Positions 55,891-64,000 of a stretch of 64,000 nt of DNA are shown piece after piece. A program made the translations under genes and the position numbers. Origin of the DNA: Methylobacterium indicum (GTDB lineage: Bacteria > Pseudomonadota > Alphaproteobacteria > Rhizobiales > Beijerinckiaceae). Under the pieces are notes generated by a model. The model did no database searches and was not told where the DNA came from. It worked only from the letters and a program-made list of their open reading frames with translations. Position 1 is the stretch's first letter, and each line of letters begins with the position of its first letter. The DNA is taken from positions 28,763 to 92,762 of the forward strand of contig NZ_JTHF01000015.1 in NCBI RefSeq assembly GCF_001043895.1, given 5' to 3'.

Positions 55891-56724
55891 ATGCCCGCGA
55901 CCGTCGAGACCCGTCCCGCCCGCTCGAATGCCCTGCGGCGCCTCGCCGTCGTCGCGGCGGTGGCGCTGATGGCCTCGGGCTGCCTGTCGCGCCAGCCCCT
56001 CACCACCGGGTCGATCGATGCCGCCGCCCCCGCCGACACCGCGCGCCGCGACGTCGGGCGGCTCGCCCAGCGCTACGAGCGCGACCCGGGCGACATCGGC
56101 ACCGCGATGGCCTACGCCCAGGCGCTGCGCGCCACCGACCAGGGCGCGCAGGCCGCGGCGGTGCTGCAGCAGACGGCCTTGCGCAACCCCAAGAATCCCG
56201 CGGTGCTCGCCGCCTACGGCAAGAGCCTGGCCGAGATCGGCCGCCTCGCCGAGGCGGCGGAGGTGCTGCGCAACGCCCATTCCCCGGCCAATCCCGACTG
56301 GCGCGTGCTCTCGGCGCAGGGCGCGGTGGCCGACCAGATGGGCGACCACGCCCAGGCCCAGCGCTACTACGAGGCGGCGCTGAAGATCGTCCCGGGCGAG
56401 CCGGCGGTGATGTCGAATCTCGGCCTGTCCTACGCGCTCGCCAAGCATCTGCCCGAGGCCGAGGCGACCCTGCGCCAGGCCAGCGCCGATCCTCGCGCCG
56501 ACGCGCGGGTGCGCCAGAACCTCGCCCTCGTGCTCGGGTTGCAGGGCCGCTTCGGCGAGGCCGAGCAGATCCTCACCCGCGATCTCGGGCCGGCGGAAGC
56601 CGCGCAGAACGTGGCGGCGCTCCGTGCCTCGATCACCCAGCCCAACGCCTGGAAGGCGATCCGCTCGGCCGAGAAGGCCGAGGCACCGGCCCCGCGGCCC
56701 CGCGCGGCCGCCTCGGCGATGTGA
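55891..56724 (+). CDS. TPR lipoprotein, TadD-like
   Basis: A 277-residue protein. The signal peptide ends with a lipobox LMASGC, so it should be lipid-anchored in the envelope. It is followed by five or so TPR-like repeats (AMAYAQALRATDQGAQAAAVLQQ, LAAYGKSLAEIGRLAEAAEVLR, VLSAQGAVADQMGDHAQAQRYYEAAL, MSNLGLSYALAKHLPEAEATLRQ, RQNLALVLGLQGRFGEAEQIL). It resembles TadD of Flp pilus machines. No other tad/flp gene is in the window, so a pilus role is only a family inference. GGAG precedes ATG 55891. Confidence 0.85.
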   Translation: MPATVETRPARSNALRRLAVVAAVALMASGCLSRQPLTTGSIDAAAPADTARRDVGRLAQRYERDPGDIGTAMAYAQALRATDQGAQAAAVLQQTALRNPKNPAVLAAYGKSLAEIGRLAEAAEVLRNAHSPANPDWRVLSAQGAVADQMGDHAQAQRYYEAALKIVPGEPAVMSNLGLSYALAKHLPEAEATLRQASADPRADARVRQNLALVLGLQGRFGEAEQILTRDLGPAEAAQNVAALRASITQPNAWKAIRSAEKAEAPAPRPRAAASAM

Positions 56725-56764
56725 CGCTGCGGGCCCCACGTGTCGCGAAGGCCGGCCGCACGCG

Positions 56765-57724
56765 TCAGGACGGCGGCGGGGCCACCCACACCGCGTCGCG
56801 CACGGTGATCGCCCGCGGGATCAGGCCGAGGCGGTGGAAGCGGTCGGCGGTGGCCTGCTGGCCGGCGAGGATCGCGTCGGTCAGCGGACGCACCGCGAAC
56901 TGGGTGCGGTCGGCGGCGGCCTTCTGGATCGGCAGCGGGATCCCGGTGACCTCGGCGAGCGCCTGCGCCACCTGATCGCGGTGCGCCTCGGCCCAGGCAG
57001 CGCCCTGTTCCAGGCCCCGCAGGGCCGCGCTCACCACCGCCGGATGGGCCTGGGCGAAGCTCTTGTTGGCCAGGAAGTAGCCGGACACGTCGAGGGTCTG
57101 GCCGGAGGTGGTGAGCATCCGGGTCTTGTCGCGCGCCTGCGCGATGGCGAAGTACGGGTCCCAGATCGCCCAGGCGTCGACGCTGTCGCCGGTGAAGGCC
57201 GAGCCCGCATCGGCCGGCGACAGGTAGACCGGCGTGACGTCGGTGAAGCGCAGGCCCGCCTTCTCCAGGGCGGCGACCAGCAGGTTGTGCGAGGAGGTGC
57301 CGCGGGCGACCGCCACCTTGCGGCCCTTGAGGTCGGCGACGGTGCGGATCGGGGACGCGTCCTTGACCAGGATCGCCTCGCCCTCGCCCGAGGGCGCCGC
57401 CGCCGCGGTGTAGACGAGGTTGCCGCCGGCGGCCTGGGAGAAGATCGGCGGCGCGTCGCCGGTATAGCCGAAATCGATGCTGCCGGCGTTGAGCGCTTCG
57501 AGGAGCGGCGGGCCGGCCTGGAACTCGAACCAGCGCACCGCGATGCCGCGCGGCGCGAGCTGCCGCTCGATCAGCTGCTGCTGGCGCGTGACGACGATCA
57601 GCCCGATCTTCTGGTAGCCGATCCGGAATTCCTTGGGCGCGGCGTCCCCGGCGCGGGCCGGGCCCGCCGCCAGGGCGCCGGCCGTCATCAGCCCCGCGAG
57701 GACGGAGCGGCGTGTCGGATGCAT
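56765..57724 (-). CDS. Aliphatic sulfonate-type ABC transporter substrate-binding protein (SsuA-like), orphan
   Basis: A 319-residue periplasmic binding protein. An N-terminal Tat-like signal (MHPTRRSVLAGLMTAGALAAGPARA) is followed by the SsuA-type core: FRIGYQKIGLIVVTRQQQLIERQLAPRGIAVRWFEFQAGPPLLEALNAGSIDFGYTGDAPPIF, AAAPSGEGEAILV, KVAVARGTSSHNLL and VDAWAIWDPYFAIA. The family delivers sulfonates or taurine to SsuBC. No permease, ATPase or monooxygenase (SsuD) gene is near, so it must share a distant transporter. Confidence 0.88.
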   Translation of the reverse strand: MHPTRRSVLAGLMTAGALAAGPARAGDAAPKEFRIGYQKIGLIVVTRQQQLIERQLAPRGIAVRWFEFQAGPPLLEALNAGSIDFGYTGDAPPIFSQAAGGNLVYTAAAAPSGEGEAILVKDASPIRTVADLKGRKVAVARGTSSHNLLVAALEKAGLRFTDVTPVYLSPADAGSAFTGDSVDAWAIWDPYFAIAQARDKTRMLTTSGQTLDVSGYFLANKSFAQAHPAVVSAALRGLEQGAAWAEAHRDQVAQALAEVTGIPLPIQKAAADRTQFAVRPLTDAILAGQQATADRFHRLGLIPRAITVRDAVWVAPPPS

Positions 57725-58604
57725 CGAGTCAACTCCGGTAAGTCATCCGGGGCAAGCGACAGTCGTTGCCGGATCGTCGAGGGTGAGCGAAAGCTCTCAT
57801 TCCCCGGATGTGCCGTCAATGAATGGGAAAACCAAAATCGAGCGCGAGACAAGGCAGGATTTCTCTGGCGACCTGTGTCGCTGGAATTTATTTTCTTGCA
57901 CTCATGGAGGCGGACGGCGCGACGCGCATCATCGCGTCAACCAAGCTGTCGCGTTGCGTCGCCACCGTCTCGCTCCCTTCAGTCCGGGCTGTCCGGGGAG
58001 GCAGGCGATCGAAGATCGCGCGTGGGGGTGACACGTTTCAGTGTGAGAGCCTGTTTGAGTAGTTTTCTTTCGCTGAAATTCTGATGATCAAGCATATCCT
58101 GCCCTCCCACCTCAGGATGAGGTCGTGGGCAGGATATGCCCTGCTGGTTCCGGCTTTATGAAAGACGATCCTGCTCGAACAGGCTCCGAGAGCCTGTTCG
58201 ACATGACCGACAGTCTTCATACCCTCATCGTCATTCCGGGTTCCTCTGCGCGGCCCCGAAATCACATTGAGGATGTCAAATCCGCGGGATGCATTCAAAC
58301 AGGCTCTGAGCCGCTCGGCGTCGTGCTGATGGCGGGACGATCATAGCCTGACGCAGGATCGCAGTACCCTGCGCGATCTCGGCTCGCCCCTGCCCCTCTC
58401 CCACGCGGGAGAGGGAATCCCGAGCTCGATTCTCGGCCGTGGTTTCACCCGGCAGCCATGCGTTGGCGAGCGAGCCCCCGAGACGATCTGCCGAACCGGA
58501 CCATCCCCCGGGAGAAGACGATCCCGCGTTGCCGCCCGGGCCGCCCGCCGCCATGATCCGCCGGCAAGGCCGCCCGGCCCACGGGGCGCCGCCGGAGGAA
58601 GCCC
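57725..58604. other. 880-bp non-coding region rich in repeats
   Basis: The left part (57725-58040) holds the promoter of the binding-protein gene and no supported ORF. The middle (58045-58308) is a composite repeat. The right part (58309-58604) is GC-rich upstream sequence of the GST gene. Short frames (for example 57823-58062) lack a ribosome site and run into the repeat. Confidence 0.6.
58045..58308. repeat. 264-bp composite repeat bounded by AGAGCCTGTTTGA inverted copies
   Basis: AGAGCCTGTTTGA (58046-58058) and its complement TCAAACAGGCTCT (58295-58307) bound the element. Inside are GCATATCCTGCCC (58092-58104) paired with 58127-58139 around CACCTCAGGATGAGGTCG (58108-58125), and a 12-bp hairpin TCGAACAGGCTC-cga-GAGCCTGTTCGA (58175-58201). 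The 18-mer is identical to an arm of the element at 39122-39249. It may be a MITE or a REP cluster; no target duplication was identified. Confidence 0.7.
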
Positions 58605-59294
58605 GTGACCCGCGTGCTCTACGAACTCGCCGCCGCCGACCCGGACCGGCGCTTCAGCCCGTTCTGCTGGCGCATCCGCCTCGCCCTCGAACACAAGGGC
58701 CTCGCCTTCGAGGGACGGCCCTGGCGCTTCACGCAGACGGAGGCGCTCGCCTTCTCGGGCTCGGACAAGGTCCCGGTCCTGGTCGAGGACGGACGGCCGA
58801 TCGCGGATTCCTCGGTCATCGCCGCCCATCTGGAGGCGGCCTATCCCGACCGCCCGTCGCTGTTCGGCGGTGAGGGGGGCGAGGCGCTGACGCGCTTCCA
58901 CGTCGCCTGGACCGACCAGGTGCTGCACCCGGCCCTGGTGCCTCTGCTCCTCCTTCCCATCCACCGCCACCTCGCCGAGGCGGACCGGGCCTATTTCCGC
59001 CGAAGCCGCGAGGCCCGCTTCGGCAAGCCGCTCGAGGCGGTCTGCCCCGATGAGGACGCGCAGCGCGTCACAGTGCGGCGCACGCTCTCTCCGGTCCGGG
59101 CGGTGCTGCGGGCGCAACCCTTCCTCGGCGGGCAGGGCCCGCTCTACGCCGACTACGCCGTGATGGGCGCCTTCCTGTGGGCTCATGCCGTCGGCGGGCC
59201 GGACCTGCTCGAGCCCGACGACCCGGTCGAGGGATGGCGGAAGCGGATGCTGGGCCGGATGGGGGAGGGATCGCGGGCCCTGACCTTCGGCTGA
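58605..59294 (+). CDS. Glutathione S-transferase family protein, beta-etherase (LigE)-like
   Basis: A 229-residue GST. The N-terminus VLYELAAADPDRRFSPFCWRIRLALEHKGLAFE has the SP(F/Y)xW(R/K) pattern of LigE/LigF-type beta-etherases and Fua-like GSTs, with KVPVLVEDGRPIADSSVIAAHLEAAYP supplying glutathione binding. The C-terminal helical domain is present but divergent. The start is GTG at 58605. In sphingomonads relatives cleave lignin aryl ethers; the role here is unknown. Confidence 0.8.
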   Translation: MTRVLYELAAADPDRRFSPFCWRIRLALEHKGLAFEGRPWRFTQTEALAFSGSDKVPVLVEDGRPIADSSVIAAHLEAAYPDRPSLFGGEGGEALTRFHVAWTDQVLHPALVPLLLLPIHRHLAEADRAYFRRSREARFGKPLEAVCPDEDAQRVTVRRTLSPVRAVLRAQPFLGGQGPLYADYAVMGAFLWAHAVGGPDLLEPDDPVEGWRKRMLGRMGEGSRALTFG

Positions 59295-59380
59295 CGCGAA
59301 CTCCCTGTGGACCCCGCCGCGCGGCGCGGATCGGGGCGGGGCCTGCCGTGTTACGAGTCGGGCCATCGCAGGGAGCCGAG

Positions 59381-60889
59381 ATGACGATCAGCGTCGAGAT
59401 GGGGGTGGCGAGCGGCGGCCGGCCGGCCGCCCTCGACCTGGAGGAACTGCTGGCGACGCGCCTCCTCGTCCAGGGCAACTCCGGCTCGGGCAAGTCGCAC
59501 CTGCTGCGCCGGCTGCTGGAGCAGAGCGCCCCGCACGTCCAGCAGGTGGTGATCGACCCCGAGGGCGACTTCGTCACCCTGGCGGACGCCCACGGCCACG
59601 TCGTCGTCGAGGGCGATCACGGCGAGGCCGACCTCCAGCGCATCGCCGCCCGGGTGCGGGCTCACCGGGTTTCGGTGGTGCTGACGCTCGAGAACCTCGA
59701 CGTCGAGGCGCAGATGCGCGCCGCCGCGGCCTTCCTGGGCGGCCTGTTCGAGGCCGAGCGCGACCATTGGTACCCCGTCCTGGTGGTGGTGGACGAGGCG
59801 CAGCTCTTCGCCCCGGCCGCCGCCGGCGAGGTCTCGGACGAGGCCCGCAAGGCCTCGCTCGGCGCGATGACCAACCTGATGTGCCGCGGCCGCAAGCGGG
59901 GCCTGGCCGGCATCATCGCGACCCAGCGCCTCGCCAAGCTCGCCAAGAACGTCGCGGCGGAAGCGTCGAACTTCCTGATGGGCCGCACCTTCCTCGACAT
60001 CGACATGGCGCGGGCCGCCGACCTGCTCGGCCTCGAACGGCGCCAGGCCGAGAGCTTTCGCGATCTGGAGCGCGGTCACTTCATCGCGCTGGGGCCCGCC
60101 CTGTCGAAGCGCCCGCTGCCGATCGCCATCGGGCCGGTCGCGACCTCGGCCCGCTCGTCGAGCCCCAAGCTCGTTCCGCTGCCGAGCCCGGCCGCCGGCG
60201 ATTCCCTGCGCGACCTGATCCTGACGCCCGCCGAGAGCGAGGTGAGCTGGATGCCCGCGCCGCGTCCGGCTCCCGCGCCGCGGGCGACGCCGACCGACCT
60301 GCTGCAGCAGCTCGCCCAGTACCGGCCGCCGGAGCCGGTCGAGGCGCCGCCGAGCATGAGCGACGCGGAGCGGGACGCGGCGCTCGCCGAGATCCTGCGC
60401 GAGATCGCCGCCGACCCGGACGGGGCCCACCACCCGATCGCGGTGCTCTACCAGGACTTCCTCGTCCGCTGCCGGATGCGCCGGCTGCCGGGCGACCCGC
60501 TCGATCTCGGCCGATTCCGCCGCCGCCTCTCCATCGCGCGGGCCGGGGTCGACGGCGAGGCCGCCGAGGGCGACGAGGCGGAGGCCGTGATGGCGGCCTG
60601 CGCCGGCCTGCCGGAGGAGGTCCAGGGCCTCTTCCTGCTGCTCGCCCGTGCCGCGCGGGCCGGCGCCCCGTGCCCCTCGGACGATGCCCTGGCGCGGGCC
60701 ATCGGCTCGCGCTCGCCCGGCCGGGCGCGGCGGCTGCTCGCCTATGTCGAGAGCCGCGGCGCCGCGGTTTGCCGCACCGATTTCCGCGGCAACCGCGTCG
60801 TCGCCCTGCCGGCCCTCGGCTGCGAGACCGCCCCCGGCGATCCGAAGGGCACCGTGGAGGAGCCCGCCGGCCTGTTCGCGGCGGAGTAG
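59381..60889 (+). CDS. HerA/DUF87-like ATPase with C-terminal winged-helix-like region
   Basis: A 502-residue P-loop ATPase. Walker A is GNSGSGKSHLLRRLL (about 32-46), Walker B VLVVVDEAQLFAP (about 141-153), then GRKRGLAGIIATQRLAKLAKNV and NFLMGRTFLDIDMARAADLLGL, which fit the HerA/FtsK-like VirD4 group. The linker (about 270-345) is Pro/Ala-rich. The C-terminal part (about 430-490) looks like a small helical or winged-helix domain (RAIGSRSPGRARRLLAYVESRGAAVCRTDFRGNRVVAL). No NurA nuclease is adjacent. GGGAG precedes ATG 59381. Function unknown. Confidence 0.8.
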   Translation: MTISVEMGVASGGRPAALDLEELLATRLLVQGNSGSGKSHLLRRLLEQSAPHVQQVVIDPEGDFVTLADAHGHVVVEGDHGEADLQRIAARVRAHRVSVVLTLENLDVEAQMRAAAAFLGGLFEAERDHWYPVLVVVDEAQLFAPAAAGEVSDEARKASLGAMTNLMCRGRKRGLAGIIATQRLAKLAKNVAAEASNFLMGRTFLDIDMARAADLLGLERRQAESFRDLERGHFIALGPALSKRPLPIAIGPVATSARSSSPKLVPLPSPAAGDSLRDLILTPAESEVSWMPAPRPAPAPRATPTDLLQQLAQYRPPEPVEAPPSMSDAERDAALAEILREIAADPDGAHHPIAVLYQDFLVRCRMRRLPGDPLDLGRFRRRLSIARAGVDGEAAEGDEAEAVMAACAGLPEEVQGLFLLLARAARAGAPCPSDDALARAIGSRSPGRARRLLAYVESRGAAVCRTDFRGNRVVALPALGCETAPGDPKGTVEEPAGLFAAE

Positions 60890-60994
60890 GGCTCCCGGCT
60901 TCCGTGATCGCGGCATCCGCGGAGGCCGCTTCCACGCCGGTGCCGAATCGTGTCCGTTCGTGTCGCATGCACGCCGCATTAAGCCTCTTCGTCG

Positions 60995-61675
60995 ATGGTG
61001 GAGCGGCAGCAGCCTGCGCCCTTGCGGTCGAACGATCCTCGGGCGACACGACTGCTGATCGATCGAACGACCGTGGCGGACGCCTTGAAGTTGCATATCC
61101 AGCCTGAATCGGAACCGGGTACCCAGCCGATCCACATTCGGGTCGGCGGCCGCTACCTTCTGCCGGGCGGGGCGGAGCATGCCTGCGAGACCCGCAGCCT
61201 GTCCCTCGCGGTCATCGACGTGCTGGCGCCCGAGAGCGGCCTCCTGGGCGATCCGGTCACGCTCTATCTCGACGATGTCGGCCCGGTGGCCGGCGCCATC
61301 CAGTCGATCCGGCCGGACGGCTTCACCCTGGCGGTCGATGTCGGGCCCGAGCGCCGGGCCCGCTTCGCCGCCCGCCTCGACTGGCTCGCCGGCCTGGCGA
61401 GCGGGCGGACCGACCAGCGCAGCGACCCGCGCATCGTGCCGACCGTGCGCAGCGTCGAGGTGCGCCGCGCCGACGGCCAGGTCCAGTCCGGGACGATCAT
61501 CGATCTGTCGATGACCGGTGCGGCCATCTCGGTCGCCGAACGCCCGGCCGTGGGCGAGGTCGTCACCCTCGGCAAGCGCCGCGCGACCGTGGTGCGCCAC
61601 CTCGAGACCGGGTTCGCCGTCACGTTCCGGCTGCCGTTCCGGCCCGAGACCTTCGGCCTGCACGTCATGCTGTAG
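60995..61675 (+). CDS. PilZ-domain protein (possible cyclic-di-GMP receptor)
   Basis: A 226-residue protein with two PilZ-like halves. The C-terminal one (about 140-220) has RSDPR as the RxxxR motif and DLSMTG as DxSxxG, both needed for cyclic-di-GMP binding. The N-terminal half (about 45-120) looks like a degenerate PilZ or YcgR-N domain without these residues. The layout resembles YcgR-like regulators but is shorter. It may read cyclic-di-GMP made by the GGDEF proteins. Its ribosome site is weak; the start is not certain. Confidence 0.8.
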   Translation: MVERQQPAPLRSNDPRATRLLIDRTTVADALKLHIQPESEPGTQPIHIRVGGRYLLPGGAEHACETRSLSLAVIDVLAPESGLLGDPVTLYLDDVGPVAGAIQSIRPDGFTLAVDVGPERRARFAARLDWLAGLASGRTDQRSDPRIVPTVRSVEVRRADGQVQSGTIIDLSMTGAAISVAERPAVGEVVTLGKRRATVVRHLETGFAVTFRLPFRPETFGLHVML

Positions 61676-61801
61676 GCTGCGGGATCGTCGCCGGGGATCG
61701 CGCATGTGCCGACGACGCGGCACCATCAACGACCTGGGGCCGCGCCGGTCGCCGGGCGATCGGGTGCCGCTCGAGACCGCGGTGAGCGGCCGGGGGACGG
61801 G

Positions 61802-62194
61802 ATGCTGGGCAAGAGCCGCAGTAGGAGCCGGAGCGAGAACCGGGGCGAAACGTCCGCGACCGGCGGGATCGGGCGCCTCGACCGTGGCCCCGGCCGGGAG
61901 CCGGTGGACATCCGCATCATCGTCTCGGCCGCCCCGGCCCGGAGCGCGCGGGAGCGCGCCTCCGCCTATCTGCCCTGGCCGGTCAGGCTCGTGTTGAAGC
62001 TCGGCCTTCCGGCCTTCGTGCTGTTCATGGTCTTCGTGCTGCCGAACTACCTCGACTGCCGCACCCGGCACGGATCCGGCCAGTTCTTTCACGGCATGAC
62101 GGTCGCGGCCTGCACGCGCCAGACGGTCTCCGGCCAGATCGACGAGACGCACAAGCGGTTCGAGGACATCGCCCGCGCCATCGGCGCACGCTGA
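61802..62194 (+). CDS. Small single-pass membrane protein
   Basis: A 130-residue protein of unknown function. The N-terminus is low complexity with an SR run (KSRSRSRSENRGE), then a basic amphipathic segment, one TM helix (LVLKLGLPAFVLFMVFVLP, about 63-82) and a periplasmic tail with two Cys residues (LDCRTRHG, VAACTRQT). The two Cys could form a disulfide. No family recognised. It follows the PilZ gene by 126 bp. Confidence 0.65.
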   Translation: MLGKSRSRSRSENRGETSATGGIGRLDRGPGREPVDIRIIVSAAPARSARERASAYLPWPVRLVLKLGLPAFVLFMVFVLPNYLDCRTRHGSGQFFHGMTVAACTRQTVSGQIDETHKRFEDIARAIGAR

Positions 62195-62216
62195 CCGGGC
62201 GGGTGGCCCGATCGCA

Positions 62217-62244
62217 AGGCGGCAATCGTCAGGCGGCAATCGTA
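62217..62244. repeat. 14-bp tandem repeat, two full copies
   Basis: AGGCGGCAATCGTC (62217-62230) and AGGCGGCAATCGTA (62231-62244), followed by a partial third unit AGGCGGGAA. It lies in the 189-bp region between the small membrane protein and the aldehyde dehydrogenase gene, 140 bp before the latter. Confidence 0.65.
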
Positions 62245-62383
62245 AGGCGGGAAGTCTGTCAGGTCCTGGCACGGGCGACAAGGCGCTTGCGGGCACGGGG
62301 CCTTGCGCGGCGCCGCCTGTCGGTGGCCGGGGGACTGCCTTAAGTTCGGGTCCATTCGCTCCGGTACGAGGACGAGGCCCCCG

Positions 62384-63817
62384 ATGTTCCCAGACGTGAA
62401 GCTCCACATCGCCGGCGAGTGGCGCGCCGGCAGCGGCGGCCAGACGATGCCGATCCTCAACCCGGCCACCGGCGAGACCCTGAGCCAGCTCGCGGTCGCG
62501 ACCACCGACGACCTCGACCAGGCCCTCGCGGCGGCCGAGCGCGGCTTCCAGGCCTGGCGCAAGGTCTCGGCCTTCGAGCGCAGCAAGGTGCTGCGCAAGG
62601 CCGCCAACCTCATGCGCGAGCGCGCCGACGAGATCGCCCGGATCATGACCCTCGAGCAGGGCAAGCCGGTGGCGGAGGCCAAGATGGAGGTGCTCGGCGG
62701 CGCCGACACCATGGACTGGTTCGCGGAGGAGGGCCGGCGCGCCTATGGCCGGGTGATCCCGCCCCGCGCCGAGGGCGTGATGCAGCTCGTCATCCGCGAG
62801 CCCGTCGGCCCGGTCGCGGCCTTCACGCCGTGGAACTTCCCGATCAACCAGGCGGTGCGCAAGGTCTCGGCGGCGCTCTGCACCGGCTGCTCGGTGATCC
62901 TCAAGGGTCCCGAGGACACCCCCGCGAGCTGCACCGCGCTGATCCAGGCCCTGCTCGACGCCGGGGTGCCGGGCGACGTGCTCGGCCTCGTCTTCGGCGA
63001 CCCGGCGACCATCTCGTCCTACCTGATCCCGCACCCGATCATCCGCAAGATCACCTTCACGGGCTCGACCGCGATCGGCAAGGAGCTCGCCGCGCTCGCC
63101 GGCAAGCACATGAAGCGCGCCACGATGGAGCTCGGCGGCCACGCCCCGGCGATCGTCTTCCGCGACGCCGACGTGAACAAGGCCGTGCAGGTGCTCGGCG
63201 CCAACAAGTTCCGCAATGCCGGCCAGGTCTGCGTCGCGCCGACCCGCTTCCTCGTCCACGATTCGGTGTTCGACGCCTTCGTGGACGGCTTCGTCGGCCT
63301 CTCGCAGGGCCTCAAGGTCGGCAACGGCCTGGAGGACGGCGTCAAGATGGGCCCGCTCGCCCATGGCCGCCGCATCGAGGCGATGGAGGGCTTCGTGGCC
63401 GATGCCGAGCAGAAGGGCGCGACCTTGCGCACCGGCGGCAAGCGCATCGGCAACCAGGGCAACTTCTTCGAGCCGACGGTCTTCACCGACGTGCCGCTCG
63501 ACGCCCGGATCATGAACGAGGAGCCCTTCGGGCCGATCGCCGCGATCCAGCGCTTCTCGGACGACGAGGAGGCCTTCGCGGAAGCCAACCGCCTGCCCTA
63601 TGGCCTCGCCGCCTACGCCTATACCCGCTCGGCCGAGACGGCGACCAAGCTCGCCACCCGGGTCGAGAGCGGCATGATGTCGATCAACCACCACGGCATC
63701 GCCCTGCCGGAGACGCCCTTCGGCGGCGTCAAGGATTCGGGCTACGGCAGCGAGGGCGGCTCGGAGGCGATCGAGGCCTACCTCAACACCAAGTTCGTCA
63801 CCCAAGCCGGCTTCTGA
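62384..63817 (+). CDS. NAD-dependent aldehyde dehydrogenase, succinate-semialdehyde dehydrogenase-like
   Basis: A 477-residue aldehyde dehydrogenase. Motifs: [31 protein letters not shown] (Lys for the cofactor), [16 protein letters not shown], the general base in [12 protein letters not shown] and the catalytic Cys in [16 protein letters not shown], plus [13 protein letters not shown] and [18 protein letters not shown]. Many such enzymes are annotated GabD; KGPEDTP (KPSELTP in most) and the C-terminal pattern fit this group. The natural substrate (succinate semialdehyde or another) cannot be fixed. The start [13 protein letters not shown] is preceded by GAGG. Confidence 0.9.
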   Translation: MFPDVKLHIAGEWRAGSGGQTMPILNPATGETLSQLAVATTDDLDQALAAAERGFQAWRKVSAFERSKVLRKAANLMRERADEIARIMTLEQGKPVAEAKMEVLGGADTMDWFAEEGRRAYGRVIPPRAEGVMQLVIREPVGPVAAFTPWNFPINQAVRKVSAALCTGCSVILKGPEDTPASCTALIQALLDAGVPGDVLGLVFGDPATISSYLIPHPIIRKITFTGSTAIGKELAALAGKHMKRATMELGGHAPAIVFRDADVNKAVQVLGANKFRNAGQVCVAPTRFLVHDSVFDAFVDGFVGLSQGLKVGNGLEDGVKMGPLAHGRRIEAMEGFVADAEQKGATLRTGGKRIGNQGNFFEPTVFTDVPLDARIMNEEPFGPIAAIQRFSDDEEAFAEANRLPYGLAAYAYTRSAETATKLATRVESGMMSINHHGIALPETPFGGVKDSGYGSEGGSEAIEAYLNTKFVTQAGF

Positions 63818-63914
63818 CGCAGGGACGGCCCCCGGCGTCGGGGGAGGGGGCTCGATGCCTCCGCCCATCTCCGACGCCCCCTTCGCCGGTGACCCCGCGC
63901 CGGCGAAATAAGGG

Positions 63915-63942
63915 TTGCCAAGCCAGGGCGGACCCCTTAGAT
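63915..63942 (+). promoter_or_regulatory. Likely tRNA promoter
   Basis: TTGCCA (63915-63920) and TTAGAT (63937-63942) are separated by 16 bp, about 38 bp upstream of the tRNA 5' end. A 7-bp inverted repeat CGGCGGG / CCCGCCG (63954-63975) lies between promoter and tRNA. Confidence 0.5.
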
Positions 63943-63980
63943 CCCACTTCCACCGGCGGGGAGCAATTCCCGCCGTTCAG

Positions 63981-64000
63981 GCGCCCGTAGCTCAGCTGGA
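63981..64000 (+). tRNA. tRNA-Arg, 5' 20 bases only (runs off the window)
   Basis: GCGCCCGTAGCTCAGCTGGA at the window edge is the acceptor arm, D stem and start of the D loop of a tRNA. The acceptor sequence GCGCCCG is characteristic of alphaproteobacterial tRNA-Arg. The anticodon lies outside the window, so the isoacceptor cannot be stated. Confidence 0.8.

Noticed and set aside
57823..58062. A 79-codon frame in the long intergenic region
   Set aside because: No ribosome site, ends inside a dispersed repeat and shows no family pattern.

Overview
The window is about 64 kb of very GC-rich, densely coding DNA. The gene repertoire (MutS, IlvC, PTA-fused malic enzyme, LOV/HisKA_2 kinase, BdcRA, NicAB-like molybdo-hydroxylase, Irr-type iron box) and the CCTCATCCTGAGG palindromic repeats suggest an alphaproteobacterium of the Hyphomicrobiales, most likely Methylobacterium or a close relative. 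The genus is an inference. The window appears chromosomal. I see no phage, insertion sequence, CRISPR array or rRNA.

Layout. (1) 1-11219: a chemosensory operon in Wsp-like order: CheW, CheR-TPR, CheW, membrane MCP, CheA-REC, CheB, then two soluble multi-domain histidine kinases, with most junctions overlapping. (2) 11424-15869: a heavy-metal RND pair (adaptor and pump), ending in a strong hairpin that faces ilvC. (3) 16010-20612: IlvC, a DUF924 protein, a beta-class GST, an FTR1 iron permease with an Irr-like box, and periplasmic cyclohexadienyl dehydratase PheC. (4) 20674-27061: a NicAB-like two-gene molybdenum hydroxylase with a tri-haem tail, an orphan antitoxin-like ORF, a histidine phosphatase and an NAD(P)HX dehydratase. 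(5) 27107-38286: a second MCP, small secreted proteins, a GST, an alpha/beta hydrolase, an acyl-CoA dehydrogenase, an unusual two-barrel outer-membrane protein, a fumarylacetoacetase-family enzyme and a GGDEF-EAL protein. (6) 38515-44592: a metallophosphoesterase whose last codons lie in a palindromic repeat, MaeB, and MutS. (7) 44658-49080: the divergent bdcR/bdcA pair with a visible operator, then an ATP-grasp gene translationally coupled to a halogenase-like flavoprotein behind a long AT-rich leader. (8) 49658-54013: a LOV-type histidine kinase with its single-domain response regulator, AmpG, and an EcsC-family protein. (9) 54021-64000: an M17 aminopeptidase, small proteins, a TPR lipoprotein, a lone sulfonate-type binding protein, an 880-bp repeat-rich intergenic region, a LigE-like GST, a HerA-like ATPase, a PilZ protein, an aldehyde dehydrogenase, and the first 20 bases of a tRNA-Arg.

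Themes. Signal transduction is prominent: a Wsp-like array, a LOV kinase, a GGDEF-EAL protein, a PilZ protein and BdcA together point to surface, light and cyclic-di-GMP control. The best candidate for undescribed biology is the flavoprotein/ATP-grasp operon at 46215-49080. Other notable items are the dispersed palindromes that share an exact 18-mer and the in-frame minisatellites in two kinase genes.
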